Positions 23,196-30,890 of a stretch of 34,151 bases of DNA are shown piece by piece (positions within the stretch are counted from its first letter, which is position 1; each line of letters opens with the position of its first letter). The notes beneath the pieces were generated by a model. The model had not been told where the DNA came from and searched no databases. It worked only from the letters and a program-made list of their open reading frames with translations. A program made the translations under genes and the position numbers. The DNA lies in assembly GCA_903881665.1 (NCBI GenBank), contig CAIRUC010000030.1, positions 1 through 34,151 on the forward strand. Direction: 5' to 3'. This DNA comes from an uncultured Bacteroidota bacterium. Its GTDB lineage: Bacteria > Bacteroidota > Bacteroidia > AKYH767-A > OLB10.

Positions 23196-24236
23196 TTACT
23201 TTTTAACGAAATCGCCGAAATTGGTGCTGATTGTAAAATGATTACTTCCATCAAAAGGAACGTAAACACTTTTTGCATACGAAAGTTGAAATCTACTAAC
23301 TTTAAATCCAACACCAGCTGTAACGCCTGCAAGTCCTTTTCTTTCTGACAAAGCAAGTTCTTTCCTCCTCAAGAAATTATATCCGAAACGCACATTAAAG
23401 TTTTTAGTAATTAGTATTTCCACGTTCAAAATAGCATGTCGGATAAGTTTATCGCTGAATGAAATAGTTTCCACTTTATTCTCACCTGTAAGTGGATCTA
23501 TTCCATTTTGATTAGGGTCTTTGTAAGTAATATCAAACTTCTGCATCTGCTGACCAATTAAAGAAAAGCGAAAAGGAGCATTCAATAATTTCTTTGATAT
23601 GCCAGCTTGAATTTCAAAAGGAAGATTTTCTTTTTCAGCACCATCATATTTTTTAAATTGTGTGCCGAAATTCTTTGCGACCAAAGTGGCGCAAAATAAT
23701 TTATGGGGATCATAATACGTTAGGGCTACATCAGCAGCTATTGCATTAGAAGTATTTCCTAAACCCATATTTGAAAATATTCCTTTCAACGTAGTACCAA
23801 TATAGAGGTTACTATCGAGAGCTTTACTCCAAGACAATCCAACTGCATTTTCACTGGCTTTAAAACTTCCAATTTCAAGGCTCGTTTCGTCGGTTTCCTT
23901 AAACGTTCCGTAATTCACAAAATGTAAAAAGCCAGCAATAGTTCCGAATTTATTTAAGTGATGCGCATAAATAACATCACCAAATTTAATTCCTGCTACA
24001 TGTCCCACATAGCTGAAAGAAAGCTGACGATTCATATTAGAAAGTAACTGCGAAGGATTTTGCAGTGCCAATGAAACATCGTCGGCATGAGTAGCAATTG
24101 CATTACCACCTAATCCCGCAGAACGAGCAGGACTAACAAGATTCAGAAACCCAAATGAATTGTTTCCACCCGATTGCCCAAATACAACAGTTGAGAAAAA
24201 AACCAACAGAAGAATTGCGAAATATTTAAATCTCAT
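23196..24236 (-). CDS. porQ: Type IX secretion system protein PorQ
   Basis: Outer-membrane beta-barrel component of the T9SS, related to PorV/FadL-type barrels. PorQ is required for surface delivery of cargo in Porphyromonas; in known systems it is linked to the PorZ-containing attachment complex. Signal peptide 1-20 (LLLVFFSTVVFGQ). The mature start FGFLNLVSPARSAGLGGNAIA and the following DDVSLALQNPSQL are the family signature. The rest alternates beta strands (SFSYVGHVAGIKFGDVIYAH, VRFGYNFLRRKELALSER) to a terminal strand ending in FGDFVKK. The 346-residue length agrees with PorQ. It follows glyA after 48 nt on the same strand. Confidence 0.93.
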   Translation of the reverse strand: MRFKYFAILLLVFFSTVVFGQSGGNNSFGFLNLVSPARSAGLGGNAIATHADDVSLALQNPSQLLSNMNRQLSFSYVGHVAGIKFGDVIYAHHLNKFGTIAGFLHFVNYGTFKETDETSLEIGSFKASENAVGLSWSKALDSNLYIGTTLKGIFSNMGLGNTSNAIAADVALTYYDPHKLFCATLVAKNFGTQFKKYDGAEKENLPFEIQAGISKKLLNAPFRFSLIGQQMQKFDITYKDPNQNGIDPLTGENKVETISFSDKLIRHAILNVEILITKNFNVRFGYNFLRRKELALSERKGLAGVTAGVGFKVSRFQLSYAKSVYVPFDGSNHFTISTNFGDFVKK

Positions 24237-24284
24237 AGCGATTAGATTGCAATTAAAAGCAACGAATTTTTATTCTAAAATATT

Positions 24285-25556
24285 TTAATACAACGGATAT
24301 TTTTCCATGAATTTATTAACATCATCACGTACCATTAAAATGACCTTTTCATTATCATTATTCATCAACACTTTATCAATGAATTTAACAATGGTTTTCA
24401 TTTGAGATTCCTTCATTCCGCGACTGGTAATGGCGGCCGTACCGACACGTATTCCGCTTGTAACAAACGGACTTTTATCGTCGAACGGAACCATATTTTT
24501 ATTAATTGTAATATCGGCTAATACCAATGCATTTTCAGCTTGTTTTCCTGTTACATTTTTATTTCGAAGATCGATTAACATCATATGATTATCGGTTCCT
24601 CCAGAAATAATTTGATATCCCCTTTCATTAAACGCAGCAGCCATCGCTTTAGAATTTCTAACTACCTGAATAGTGTATTTCAAATATTCATCAGTTAATG
24701 CTTCACCAAAGGCAATTGCTTTCGCAGCAATAACATGTTCGAGTGGACCACCCTGTGTACCAGGGAACACAGCAGCATCTAAAAGCGCGCTCATTAATTT
24801 TATTTCTCCTTTGGGAGTTGTTAATCCGAACGGATTAGGAAAATCCTTGCCCATCATAATCAATCCGCCACGTGGACCACGTAATGTCTTATGCGTAGTG
24901 GTGGTAATAATATGACAATAAGGCAACGGATCGTTTAAGATGCCTTTTGCGATTAATCCTGAGGGATGTGAAATATCACCTAACAACAAGGCGCCCACTT
25001 TATCTGCAATTTTTCTAAGTCGTACATAATCCCAATCGCGAGAATACGCTGAAGCACCGCAAATAATTAACTGTGGTTTTTCTTTTTTAGCTGTTGCTTC
25101 TAATTTATTATAATTAATTAGGCCCGTTTCTTTCTCTACCCCATAAAAACAAGTTTGGTAAAACTTTCCACTAAAATTAACAGGAGAACCATGAGTTAAA
25201 TGTCCGCCATGCGACAAATCGAAGCCCATAATTTTATCGCCGGGTTTTAACACAGCCAACATCACCGCCGCATTTGCTTGCGCACCAGAATGCGGTTGAA
25301 CGTTAGCCCATACAGCACCAAACAATTCTTTTGCACGATCAATCGCAATTTGCTCCACTTGATCTACCACTTCACAGCCACCATAATAACGTTTTCCTGG
25401 CAAGCCTTCAGCGTATTTATTTGTTAAGCAAGATCCCATTGCTTGCATAACTTGCTTCGAAACAAAGTTTTCAGAAGCAATCAATTCAATCCCGTGTCGT
25501 TGACGTTTCAATTCCTTATTGATAAGGCTGAAAATACGGGTATCTTTCTTAATCAT
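24285..25556 (-). CDS. glyA: Serine hydroxymethyltransferase
   Basis: PLP enzyme interconverting serine + tetrahydrofolate and glycine + methylene-THF, the main source of one-carbon units. The sequence shows [11 protein letters not shown] (24-34), [15 protein letters not shown] (46-60), the PLP-phosphate region [25 protein letters not shown]194-x-x-H197 ([11 protein letters not shown]), and the Schiff-base lysine K223 in [14 protein letters not shown]. The C-terminal folate-binding domain has [13 protein letters not shown] and [14 protein letters not shown]. Length 423 is normal. It lies 30 nt behind the nucleotidyltransferase gene and upstream of porQ. Confidence 0.97.
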   Translation of the reverse strand: MIKKDTRIFSLINKELKRQRHGIELIASENFVSKQVMQAMGSCLTNKYAEGLPGKRYYGGCEVVDQVEQIAIDRAKELFGAVWANVQPHSGAQANAAVMLAVLKPGDKIMGFDLSHGGHLTHGSPVNFSGKFYQTCFYGVEKETGLINYNKLEATAKKEKPQLIICGASAYSRDWDYVRLRKIADKVGALLLGDISHPSGLIAKGILNDPLPYCHIITTTTHKTLRGPRGGLIMMGKDFPNPFGLTTPKGEIKLMSALLDAAVFPGTQGGPLEHVIAAKAIAFGEALTDEYLKYTIQVVRNSKAMAAAFNERGYQIISGGTDNHMMLIDLRNKNVTGKQAENALVLADITINKNMVPFDDKSPFVTSGIRVGTAAITSRGMKESQMKTIVKFIDKVLMNNDNEKVILMVRDDVNKFMEKYPLY

Positions 25557-25586
25557 AATATATAGATTCTGTGTTTTATTTTAATA

Positions 25587-26582
25587 TCAACTAAAATCAA
25601 TCTCTGTACTATCGCCAATATTTAAACTTTGGCTCAATCCCTTTAAATAAGCATCACTGCCTATTACACTCTGATGAAGAATTGCTGTTTCTAATTGTGC
25701 ATAAGATCCAATAATCGAATCACTAAGAATTGAATGTCGGATGATTGTATTTTCACCTATCGAAACATTAGGGCCGATAATCGAATCACTAATATCACAA
25801 TTTGGAGCAATACTCACAGGTGGAATAACAATGGTATTGTTGTAATGATAACGCTGTTTATTCACATCAACATCACGTTTTAACAAAGTAGCATTTGTTT
25901 CTAGAAGATTTGCTTTACCACCGCAATCGAACCAATTGCCCACTTGAAAAGTACCTATTTTTTCTCCGCTAGTAACCATGCGTTGAATGCCCATCGTTAA
26001 ATGAAATTCATCATTTTGGCGCATATCATTTCTAATAATATGATCTAATGATTCCATCAACTTTGCTCCATTTATCATTCGATAAATTCCTACTAAAGCC
26101 AAATTCGACTTTGGAATTGAAGGCTTTTCGTCAAGCTTTGTAATAAATCCTTTGTCATCTATTTCGGCTACACCAAATTGTCTTGGATCATCCACTTTCT
26201 TAACACCTAATGCCGAATACTCCATCGACAACAATGTGCGCAAATCATAATCAATAATAGTATCCCCTAAAACGATTAAAAGTTCATCACCATCTTTAAC
26301 TAATTCACGCGCCAACCATACGGCATGCCCTGTGCCTTCGCGTGGTTCCTGAACAACAAATGAAGCCTTTAAAGAAGGATACTTTGTTCTTACATAATCC
26401 TCGATTTTATCTCCGAGATATCCGATAATAAAAATAAACTCCTTATTACCCCCTTCGATCAAATAATCAACAATATGCGACAAGATTGGTTTACCGGCTA
26501 CTGGAACCAATGCTTTTGGTTGAGTATGAGTATGAGGCCTAAGCTTACTACCAATACCGGCTACAGGGATAATTATTTTCAT
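25587..26582 (-). CDS. Sugar-phosphate nucleotidyltransferase with left-handed beta-helix tail
   Basis: Activates a sugar-1-phosphate with an NTP for glycan synthesis. Residues 1-235 are the NTP-transferase fold: IIIPVAGIGSKLRPHTHTQPK carries the G-x-G-x-x-R/K-P signature with the catalytic Lys (read to residue 23), then VVQEPREGTGHAVWLA and LIVLGDTI (metal-binding Asp). GNWFDCGGKANLLETN closes the active site. Residues 250-331 are hexapeptide repeats (APNCDISDSIIGPNVSIGE, ENTIIRHSIL) of a beta-helix. The closest known activities are glucose-1-phosphate thymidylyl- or uridylyltransferase; the exact sugar and nucleotide are not determinable. First gene of a probable nucleotidyltransferase-glyA-porQ transcript. 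Confidence 0.9.
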   Translation of the reverse strand: MKIIIPVAGIGSKLRPHTHTQPKALVPVAGKPILSHIVDYLIEGGNKEFIFIIGYLGDKIEDYVRTKYPSLKASFVVQEPREGTGHAVWLARELVKDGDELLIVLGDTIIDYDLRTLLSMEYSALGVKKVDDPRQFGVAEIDDKGFITKLDEKPSIPKSNLALVGIYRMINGAKLMESLDHIIRNDMRQNDEFHLTMGIQRMVTSGEKIGTFQVGNWFDCGGKANLLETNATLLKRDVDVNKQRYHYNNTIVIPPVSIAPNCDISDSIIGPNVSIGENTIIRHSILSDSIIGSYAQLETAILHQSVIGSDAYLKGLSQSLNIGDSTEIDFS

Positions 26583-26713
26583 AATGCGTTGGTAAAATTA
26601 ACAAATTCAAGAGAAGTAGCGCAGCAATTGGATATATCTTTTCAATTACTTACTTCGAATAAAAATAACAGGCTTGTAAAAAGTGAAACTAATTAACAAT
26701 GGGCTATTGAAAT

Positions 26714-26769
26714 CAAAATTATTAAGATCATTTTACATCTTCATTTATAATCTCATTAGATTACTTTCG
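26714..26769. promoter_or_regulatory. Candidate promoter elements in the 191-bp divergent gap (26583-26773)
   Basis: This is the longest intergenic gap in the window. On the plus strand TACTTTCG (26762-26769) resembles the -7 TAnnTTTG and ends 4 nt before the ATG of the SanA/YdcF gene. On the minus strand TAATTTTG (26714-26721) is an exact -7 match but would give a leader of about 125 nt before the nucleotidyltransferase gene. No convincing -33 boxes, small RNA or tRNA were seen in the rest of the gap. Confidence 0.3.
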
Positions 26770-26773
26770 TTGA

Positions 26774-27367
26774 ATGAAATTGGTTAGATTAGCATTAACA
26801 ATTACTATTTTACTTCTTTTGGTTATTATTCTTAACTATTTCAGTTTTGAACTATGCGGCAGAAGTCACTTAATTGATGTTAATGCTAAGGTAAAGGAAG
26901 GAACCTACTTATTGGTGCCAGGAGCGGGAAAAGACTACCCTAACGCACGCCATCCGAATTATTTCTTTCTAGGTAGAATGAGAAAAACGGCCGAATTTCA
27001 CAGAATACATCCGAAATTAAAAATAATTTTAAGCGGAATTGCCGATAGTCCTCATTATAACGAAGCAATCGACATGCAAAAAGATTTATTATTGAGAGGA
27101 GTTGATATTTCATCAATGATACTTGACAATGGCAGTGCCGATACCTACGAAACAATTCAAATGTATGACGAACATTTTAAACATAATCCAGTTGTTCTTA
27201 TTAGTCAGAAAGAACATTTATTTAGGGCATTATGGTTAGCCGAAAAAAAAGGATTAAAGGCCGAAGGAATTATTGCTGAAGGAAATCCGAACGGCACACC
27301 AAAATGGTTTATTGTAAGAGAAATGTTTGCCCGAATAAAGGCACGATATGAATTATTAATACAATAA
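26774..27367 (+). CDS. Second SanA/YdcF-family (DUF218) protein
   Basis: Membrane-anchored 197-residue protein with an N-terminal helix (5-21) and one DUF218 domain. Motifs: YLLVPGAGKDY (45-55), IILSGIADSPHY (84-95), MILDNGSADTYETIQM (115-130, the conserved acidic segment) and VVLISQKEHLFRALWLA (140-156). The domain order is the same as in the protein encoded at 6346-7059, but the two are clearly diverged and this one is shorter. It ends 2 nt before nitronate monooxygenase, which suggests translational coupling. The role is presumably in the envelope, as for SanA, without a defined reaction. Confidence 0.9.
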   Translation: MKLVRLALTITILLLLVIILNYFSFELCGRSHLIDVNAKVKEGTYLLVPGAGKDYPNARHPNYFFLGRMRKTAEFHRIHPKLKIILSGIADSPHYNEAIDMQKDLLLRGVDISSMILDNGSADTYETIQMYDEHFKHNPVVLISQKEHLFRALWLAEKKGLKAEGIIAEGNPNGTPKWFIVREMFARIKARYELLIQ

Positions 27368-27369
27368 AA

Positions 27370-28320
27370 ATGAAAAACAGAATCACAACCTTATTCAACA
27401 TACAATATCCCATCATACAAGCAGGTATGATTTGGTGCAGCGGTTGGCAATTAGCTTCGGCTGTGAGTAATGCCGGCGGTCTAGGTATTATTGGTGCTGG
27501 TTCGATGTATCCAGCAGTTTTAAAAGAGCATATTCAAAAATGTAAAGCTAGCACCAGAAATCCATTTGCAGTAAACTTACCTCTTTTATATCCCAATATT
27601 AAGGAACATATTGACACTATTATTGAAGAAAAAGTTACTATTGTATTCACCTCCGCTGGCAATCCTGCGACATGGACCAAACACTTGAAAGATCATGGGA
27701 TCATAGTAGTGCACGTTATTGCAAATACAAAATTTGCATTAAAAGCTGAAACGGCAGGAGTTGACGCAATAGTAGCAGAAGGATTTGAAGCTGGCGGCCA
27801 TAATGGAAGAGAAGAAACAACAACATTATGTTTAATTCCGATAATCAAAGATGCTGTTAAAATCCCTGTTATTGCAGCGGGAGGAATTGGTGATGGCAGA
27901 GCGATGATGGCCTGCTTTGCATTAGGTGCGGAAGCCGTACAAATTGGATCGCGATTCGTTACTAGTTTTGAATCGTCGGGCCACATAAACTTTAAAAACA
28001 CGATTCTAAAAACAAAAGAAGGAGACACGCTCCTTGCGATGAAAAACCTTACACCAGTAAGACTAATAAAAAACAAGTTTTACGCTGAAATTGCTGCAGC
28101 TGAAGCACGAGGTGCAAGTGCAGAAGAAATAAAAGAAATACTAGGCAGAGCGCGAGCTAAAAAAGGCATGTTTGAAGGAGATCTTGAAGAAGGAGAATTA
28201 GAAATCGGACAAGTTTCTGCAAGTATAAGTGAATTAATGCCGGCAAGTGAAATAGTAGCCGAAATTTGGAATGATTTCATAAAAACTAAACAACAAATTG
28301 CTGCCATTAATGCAGATTAA
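27370..28320 (+). CDS. Nitronate monooxygenase-family FMN enzyme
   Basis: TIM-barrel flavoenzyme of the 2-nitropropane dioxygenase/NMO family, which also contains the FabK enoyl-ACP reductases. N-terminal YPIIQAGMIWCSGWQLASAV and NAGGLGIIGAG form the first FMN-binding loop. AEGFEAGGHNGREE (about 137-150) holds the catalytic His (GGHxG). VIAAGGIGDGRAMMACFALGAEAVQIGS, split here into its GGIGDG and QIGSRF parts, is the FMN phosphate site. Length 316 is typical. The sequence does not separate detoxification of nitronates from a reductase role. It is second in a run of four tightly packed genes (gaps of 2 and 5 nt and an 8-nt overlap). Confidence 0.9.
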   Translation: MKNRITTLFNIQYPIIQAGMIWCSGWQLASAVSNAGGLGIIGAGSMYPAVLKEHIQKCKASTRNPFAVNLPLLYPNIKEHIDTIIEEKVTIVFTSAGNPATWTKHLKDHGIIVVHVIANTKFALKAETAGVDAIVAEGFEAGGHNGREETTTLCLIPIIKDAVKIPVIAAGGIGDGRAMMACFALGAEAVQIGSRFVTSFESSGHINFKNTILKTKEGDTLLAMKNLTPVRLIKNKFYAEIAAAEARGASAEEIKEILGRARAKKGMFEGDLEEGELEIGQVSASISELMPASEIVAEIWNDFIKTKQQIAAINAD

Positions 28321-28325
28321 ATAAC

Positions 28326-29567
28326 ATGTTACACTACGAAAAATTTACGCTCGACAACGGCCTAACCGTTATTGTTCACGAAGATAAAAGCACTCCTTTA
28401 GTTGCACTAAATATACTTTATAAAGTAGGCGCACGCGATGAGGATCCCGAAAAAACCGGGTTTGCACATTTATTTGAACACTTAATGTTTGGAGGATCCA
28501 TTAACATAGCCAATTACGATGAACCACTACAATTAGCTGGCGGTGAAAATAACGCATTTACAAACAACGATATAACCAATTATTACCTTACTATTCCGGC
28601 TACGAATCTTGAAACTGCGTTCTGGCTTGAATCGGATCGCATGTTAAGTTTAGCTTTCACAGAAAAAAGTCTTGAAGTGCAGAGAAATGTGGTCATTGAA
28701 GAATTCAAACAGCGCTACTTAAATCAGCCTTACGGTGATGTATGGCTAAAGCTTAGACCGCTTGCGTTTAAAGTTCATCCATATCAATGGGCAACCATTG
28801 GAAAAGTAACAAAACATATTGAAGATGCCACACTAGAAGATGTGAAAGCGTTTTTCGAAAAGTGGTACGCTCCAAACAACGCAGTAATGACAATTGCTGG
28901 AAATTGCAGCATAGAACGTGCAAAAGAACTCTGCAAAAAATGGTTCTCCCCTATTCCAACTGCAAAAATTCCTGAGCGAAATCTACCTAAAGAACCCAAA
29001 CAAACAGAAGTACGTGAGTTAAATATACGAAACAACGTACCAACCGATCATCTTTATTTGGCTTTTCATTGTTGTTCGCGGTATGACGAAAAGTTTTACG
29101 CAACCGACTTATTATCAGATGTTTTGTCGAGAGGGAAATCATCAAGAATGTATCAAAAACTCGTAAAAGAGCAAAAGTTATTTACCGATATAGGAGCCTA
29201 TATGATGGGAGAACTCGACGAAAGCTTATTTGTAGTTGAAGGCAAATTAGTAAACGGAACAACAATCGAAGCGGCAGAAAAGGCCGTTTTCGATATACTT
29301 GAGACTGCTAAAACGGAAGTTACAGAAGCTGAATTAGCCAAAGTAAAGAACAAAGCATTTGCATCTTTAGTATTCTCCGAAATGAGCATTGGAAATAAAG
29401 CGCTTAACCTTGCATACTACGAAATGCTTGGGGATGTTGATTTAGTCAACCAACAAGAAAATCTATATAATTCAATAACCTGCGATGATATTATGACCAT
29501 TGCAAGCGAAATTCTAGTGAAAAATAATTGTTCAATTCTAAGATACCAAGCACAAAAAAATGCTTAA
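28326..29567 (+). CDS. M16 family zinc metallopeptidase (catalytic subunit)
   Basis: Pitrilysin/insulinase-type protease, 413 residues, without a recognisable signal peptide. The inverted zinc motif is present as H48-L-F-E51-H52 (GFAHLFEHLMFGGS). The third ligand Glu sits about 73 residues later in NVVIEEFKQRYLNQP (E125/E126), the canonical spacing. WATIGKVTKHIEDATLEDVKAF and KWYAPNNAVMTIAGN are standard for M16B/M16C. It probably works as a heterodimer with the next gene product, which lacks zinc ligands; such pairs cleave unfolded peptides inside a closed chamber. The next gene starts within its last 8 nt. Confidence 0.94.
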   Translation: MLHYEKFTLDNGLTVIVHEDKSTPLVALNILYKVGARDEDPEKTGFAHLFEHLMFGGSINIANYDEPLQLAGGENNAFTNNDITNYYLTIPATNLETAFWLESDRMLSLAFTEKSLEVQRNVVIEEFKQRYLNQPYGDVWLKLRPLAFKVHPYQWATIGKVTKHIEDATLEDVKAFFEKWYAPNNAVMTIAGNCSIERAKELCKKWFSPIPTAKIPERNLPKEPKQTEVRELNIRNNVPTDHLYLAFHCCSRYDEKFYATDLLSDVLSRGKSSRMYQKLVKEQKLFTDIGAYMMGELDESLFVVEGKLVNGTTIEAAEKAVFDILETAKTEVTEAELAKVKNKAFASLVFSEMSIGNKALNLAYYEMLGDVDLVNQQENLYNSITCDDIMTIASEILVKNNCSILRYQAQKNA

Positions 29568-30831
29568 CCGAACTATATCCCCAAAAATTCCTAAGCTAGA
29601 AAAAATAAATATTCCTGAGCCGGAAATTATTACTCTTGAAAATGGCATTCCTCTTTTCAAAGTCAACTTAGGAACTCAAGAAGTGATTAAAATTGAATTA
29701 ATTTTTGATGCAGGTATTAGCCATTCATCTGCGCCGTTAATTGCTAATGCAACGAACGACATGCTAGATGAAGGAAGTGGTATATACTCCTCGTCTCAAA
29801 TTGCAGAAATGCTTGATATGTACGGGGCATATTTTCAAACAGATTGCGGAAATGATTTCGCGTCAGTCACTCTCTATTCACTTACTAAATTTATCGATCG
29901 AACCTTACCTGTTTTCCAAACAATTGTTAACGAACCAAACTTCGACAAAAACGAAATTTCAACGTTTGTAACGCAAGGAAAACAAAGATTAGCTGTAAGT
30001 TTAAGTAAAGTAGATTTTCTAGCTCGACGAAATTTTATAAATGCAATTTATGGCGAAAGCTCTATAATTGGAAAAATGGTTAATGCTGAACATTATGACG
30101 CATTGAACCATGATATTTTATCATCTTTTTATAATGAAAAATACAAAAAAGGATTGAAAGCTGTTGTTGTAGCGGGGAAATTCTCCGACGAACATATTGA
30201 GGCCGTTAAGGAGCTGATAAGCAACCTAAATTTTGCCAAAAGCACATCAACCCTTACTACAGAAAATAATCTATTAAATCCTGAAAAGATATATATAACA
30301 AAAAATGATAGTGTTCAGTCGGCCATTAGAATCGGTAAAAAAATGTTTAACCGAAAACACCCCGATTATTTCAGCTTTTCTATACTAAATACCGTTTTAG
30401 GTGGGTATTTCGGATCTCGACTGATGTCGAATATCCGAGAAGATAAAGGATATACTTATGGCATTGGTTCGGGATTGGCAACCAACGCCGCGGATGGGTA
30501 TTTTTTCATTTCTACTGAAGTAGGTTCAGATGTATGCAAGGATGCTATCAAAGAGATTTATTTCGAAACCGAGCGCCTGCGGAATGAAAAAATACCAACA
30601 GATGAACTTCAATTAGTTAAAAACTATTTGTTTGGATCCTTCCAACGAAGCATTGATGGGCCATTTGCCCTTGCTGATCGTCAAAAATCACTCTACCTTA
30701 ATGCGCTAACTAACAGCCATTTAGAACAATACCTACATGAGTTAGCCAACATCACTCCTGAAATGCTTTTACAATGTGCGCAAAAACACCTTGATCTAAC
30801 CTCGTTTACAGAGGTAGTGGCTGGTCAATAA
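29560..30831 (+). CDS. M16 family peptidase-like protein (non-catalytic partner)
   Basis: Homologous to the preceding protein but degenerate at the active site. Where HxxEH is expected there is AGISHSSAPLIANATNDMLD, with no second His or Glu pair. The C-terminal half retains LMSNIREDKGYTYGIGSGLA, which carries the R/Y motif by which the inactive subunit of bacterial M16B dimers completes the substrate site of its partner. SFYNEKYKKGLKAVVVAGKFSD matches the central domain junction. Length 423 equals its partner. The 8-nt overlap with the upstream gene ensures coupled, roughly equimolar translation. It is the last gene of the operon; a new promoter starts right after its stop codon. Confidence 0.93.
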   Translation: MLNRTISPKIPKLEKINIPEPEIITLENGIPLFKVNLGTQEVIKIELIFDAGISHSSAPLIANATNDMLDEGSGIYSSSQIAEMLDMYGAYFQTDCGNDFASVTLYSLTKFIDRTLPVFQTIVNEPNFDKNEISTFVTQGKQRLAVSLSKVDFLARRNFINAIYGESSIIGKMVNAEHYDALNHDILSSFYNEKYKKGLKAVVVAGKFSDEHIEAVKELISNLNFAKSTSTLTTENNLLNPEKIYITKNDSVQSAIRIGKKMFNRKHPDYFSFSILNTVLGGYFGSRLMSNIREDKGYTYGIGSGLATNAADGYFFISTEVGSDVCKDAIKEIYFETERLRNEKIPTDELQLVKNYLFGSFQRSIDGPFALADRQKSLYLNALTNSHLEQYLHELANITPEMLLQCAQKHLDLTSFTEVVAGQ

Positions 30832-30833
30832 TT

Positions 30834-30865
30834 TTTGCACTTTTAATAAATTATTCATAAGTTTG
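30834..30865 (+). promoter_or_regulatory. Strong Bacteroidota-type promoter of the giant FN3-repeat gene
   Basis: TTTG (30834-30837) and TAAGTTTG (30858-30865) match both consensus boxes exactly with a 20-nt spacer. They begin 2 nt after the M16 stop codon, so the large gene is an independent transcription unit. The start would be near 30870-30872, about 20 nt before the ATG at 30891. Confidence 0.78.
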
Positions 30866-30888
30866 GCCTACACGCTTGACCAAACCTA
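30858..30888 (+). repeat. Inverted repeat overlapping the -7 box and leader
   Basis: TAAGTTTGG (30858-30866) and CCAAACCTA (30880-30888) form a 9-bp arm pair with one mismatch and a 13-nt loop. The left arm contains the -7 box, and the right arm ends 2 nt before the start codon. It could be an operator. It is less likely to be an RNA hairpin, because the left arm lies mostly upstream of the expected transcription start. Confidence 0.45.
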
Positions 30889-30890
30889 CT

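Noticed and set aside
26475..26696. Plus-strand frame reading out of the nucleotidyltransferase start into the intergenic gap
   Set aside because: Its first half is antisense to the catalytic signature; the remainder looks like chance open sequence without a start or promoter of its own.
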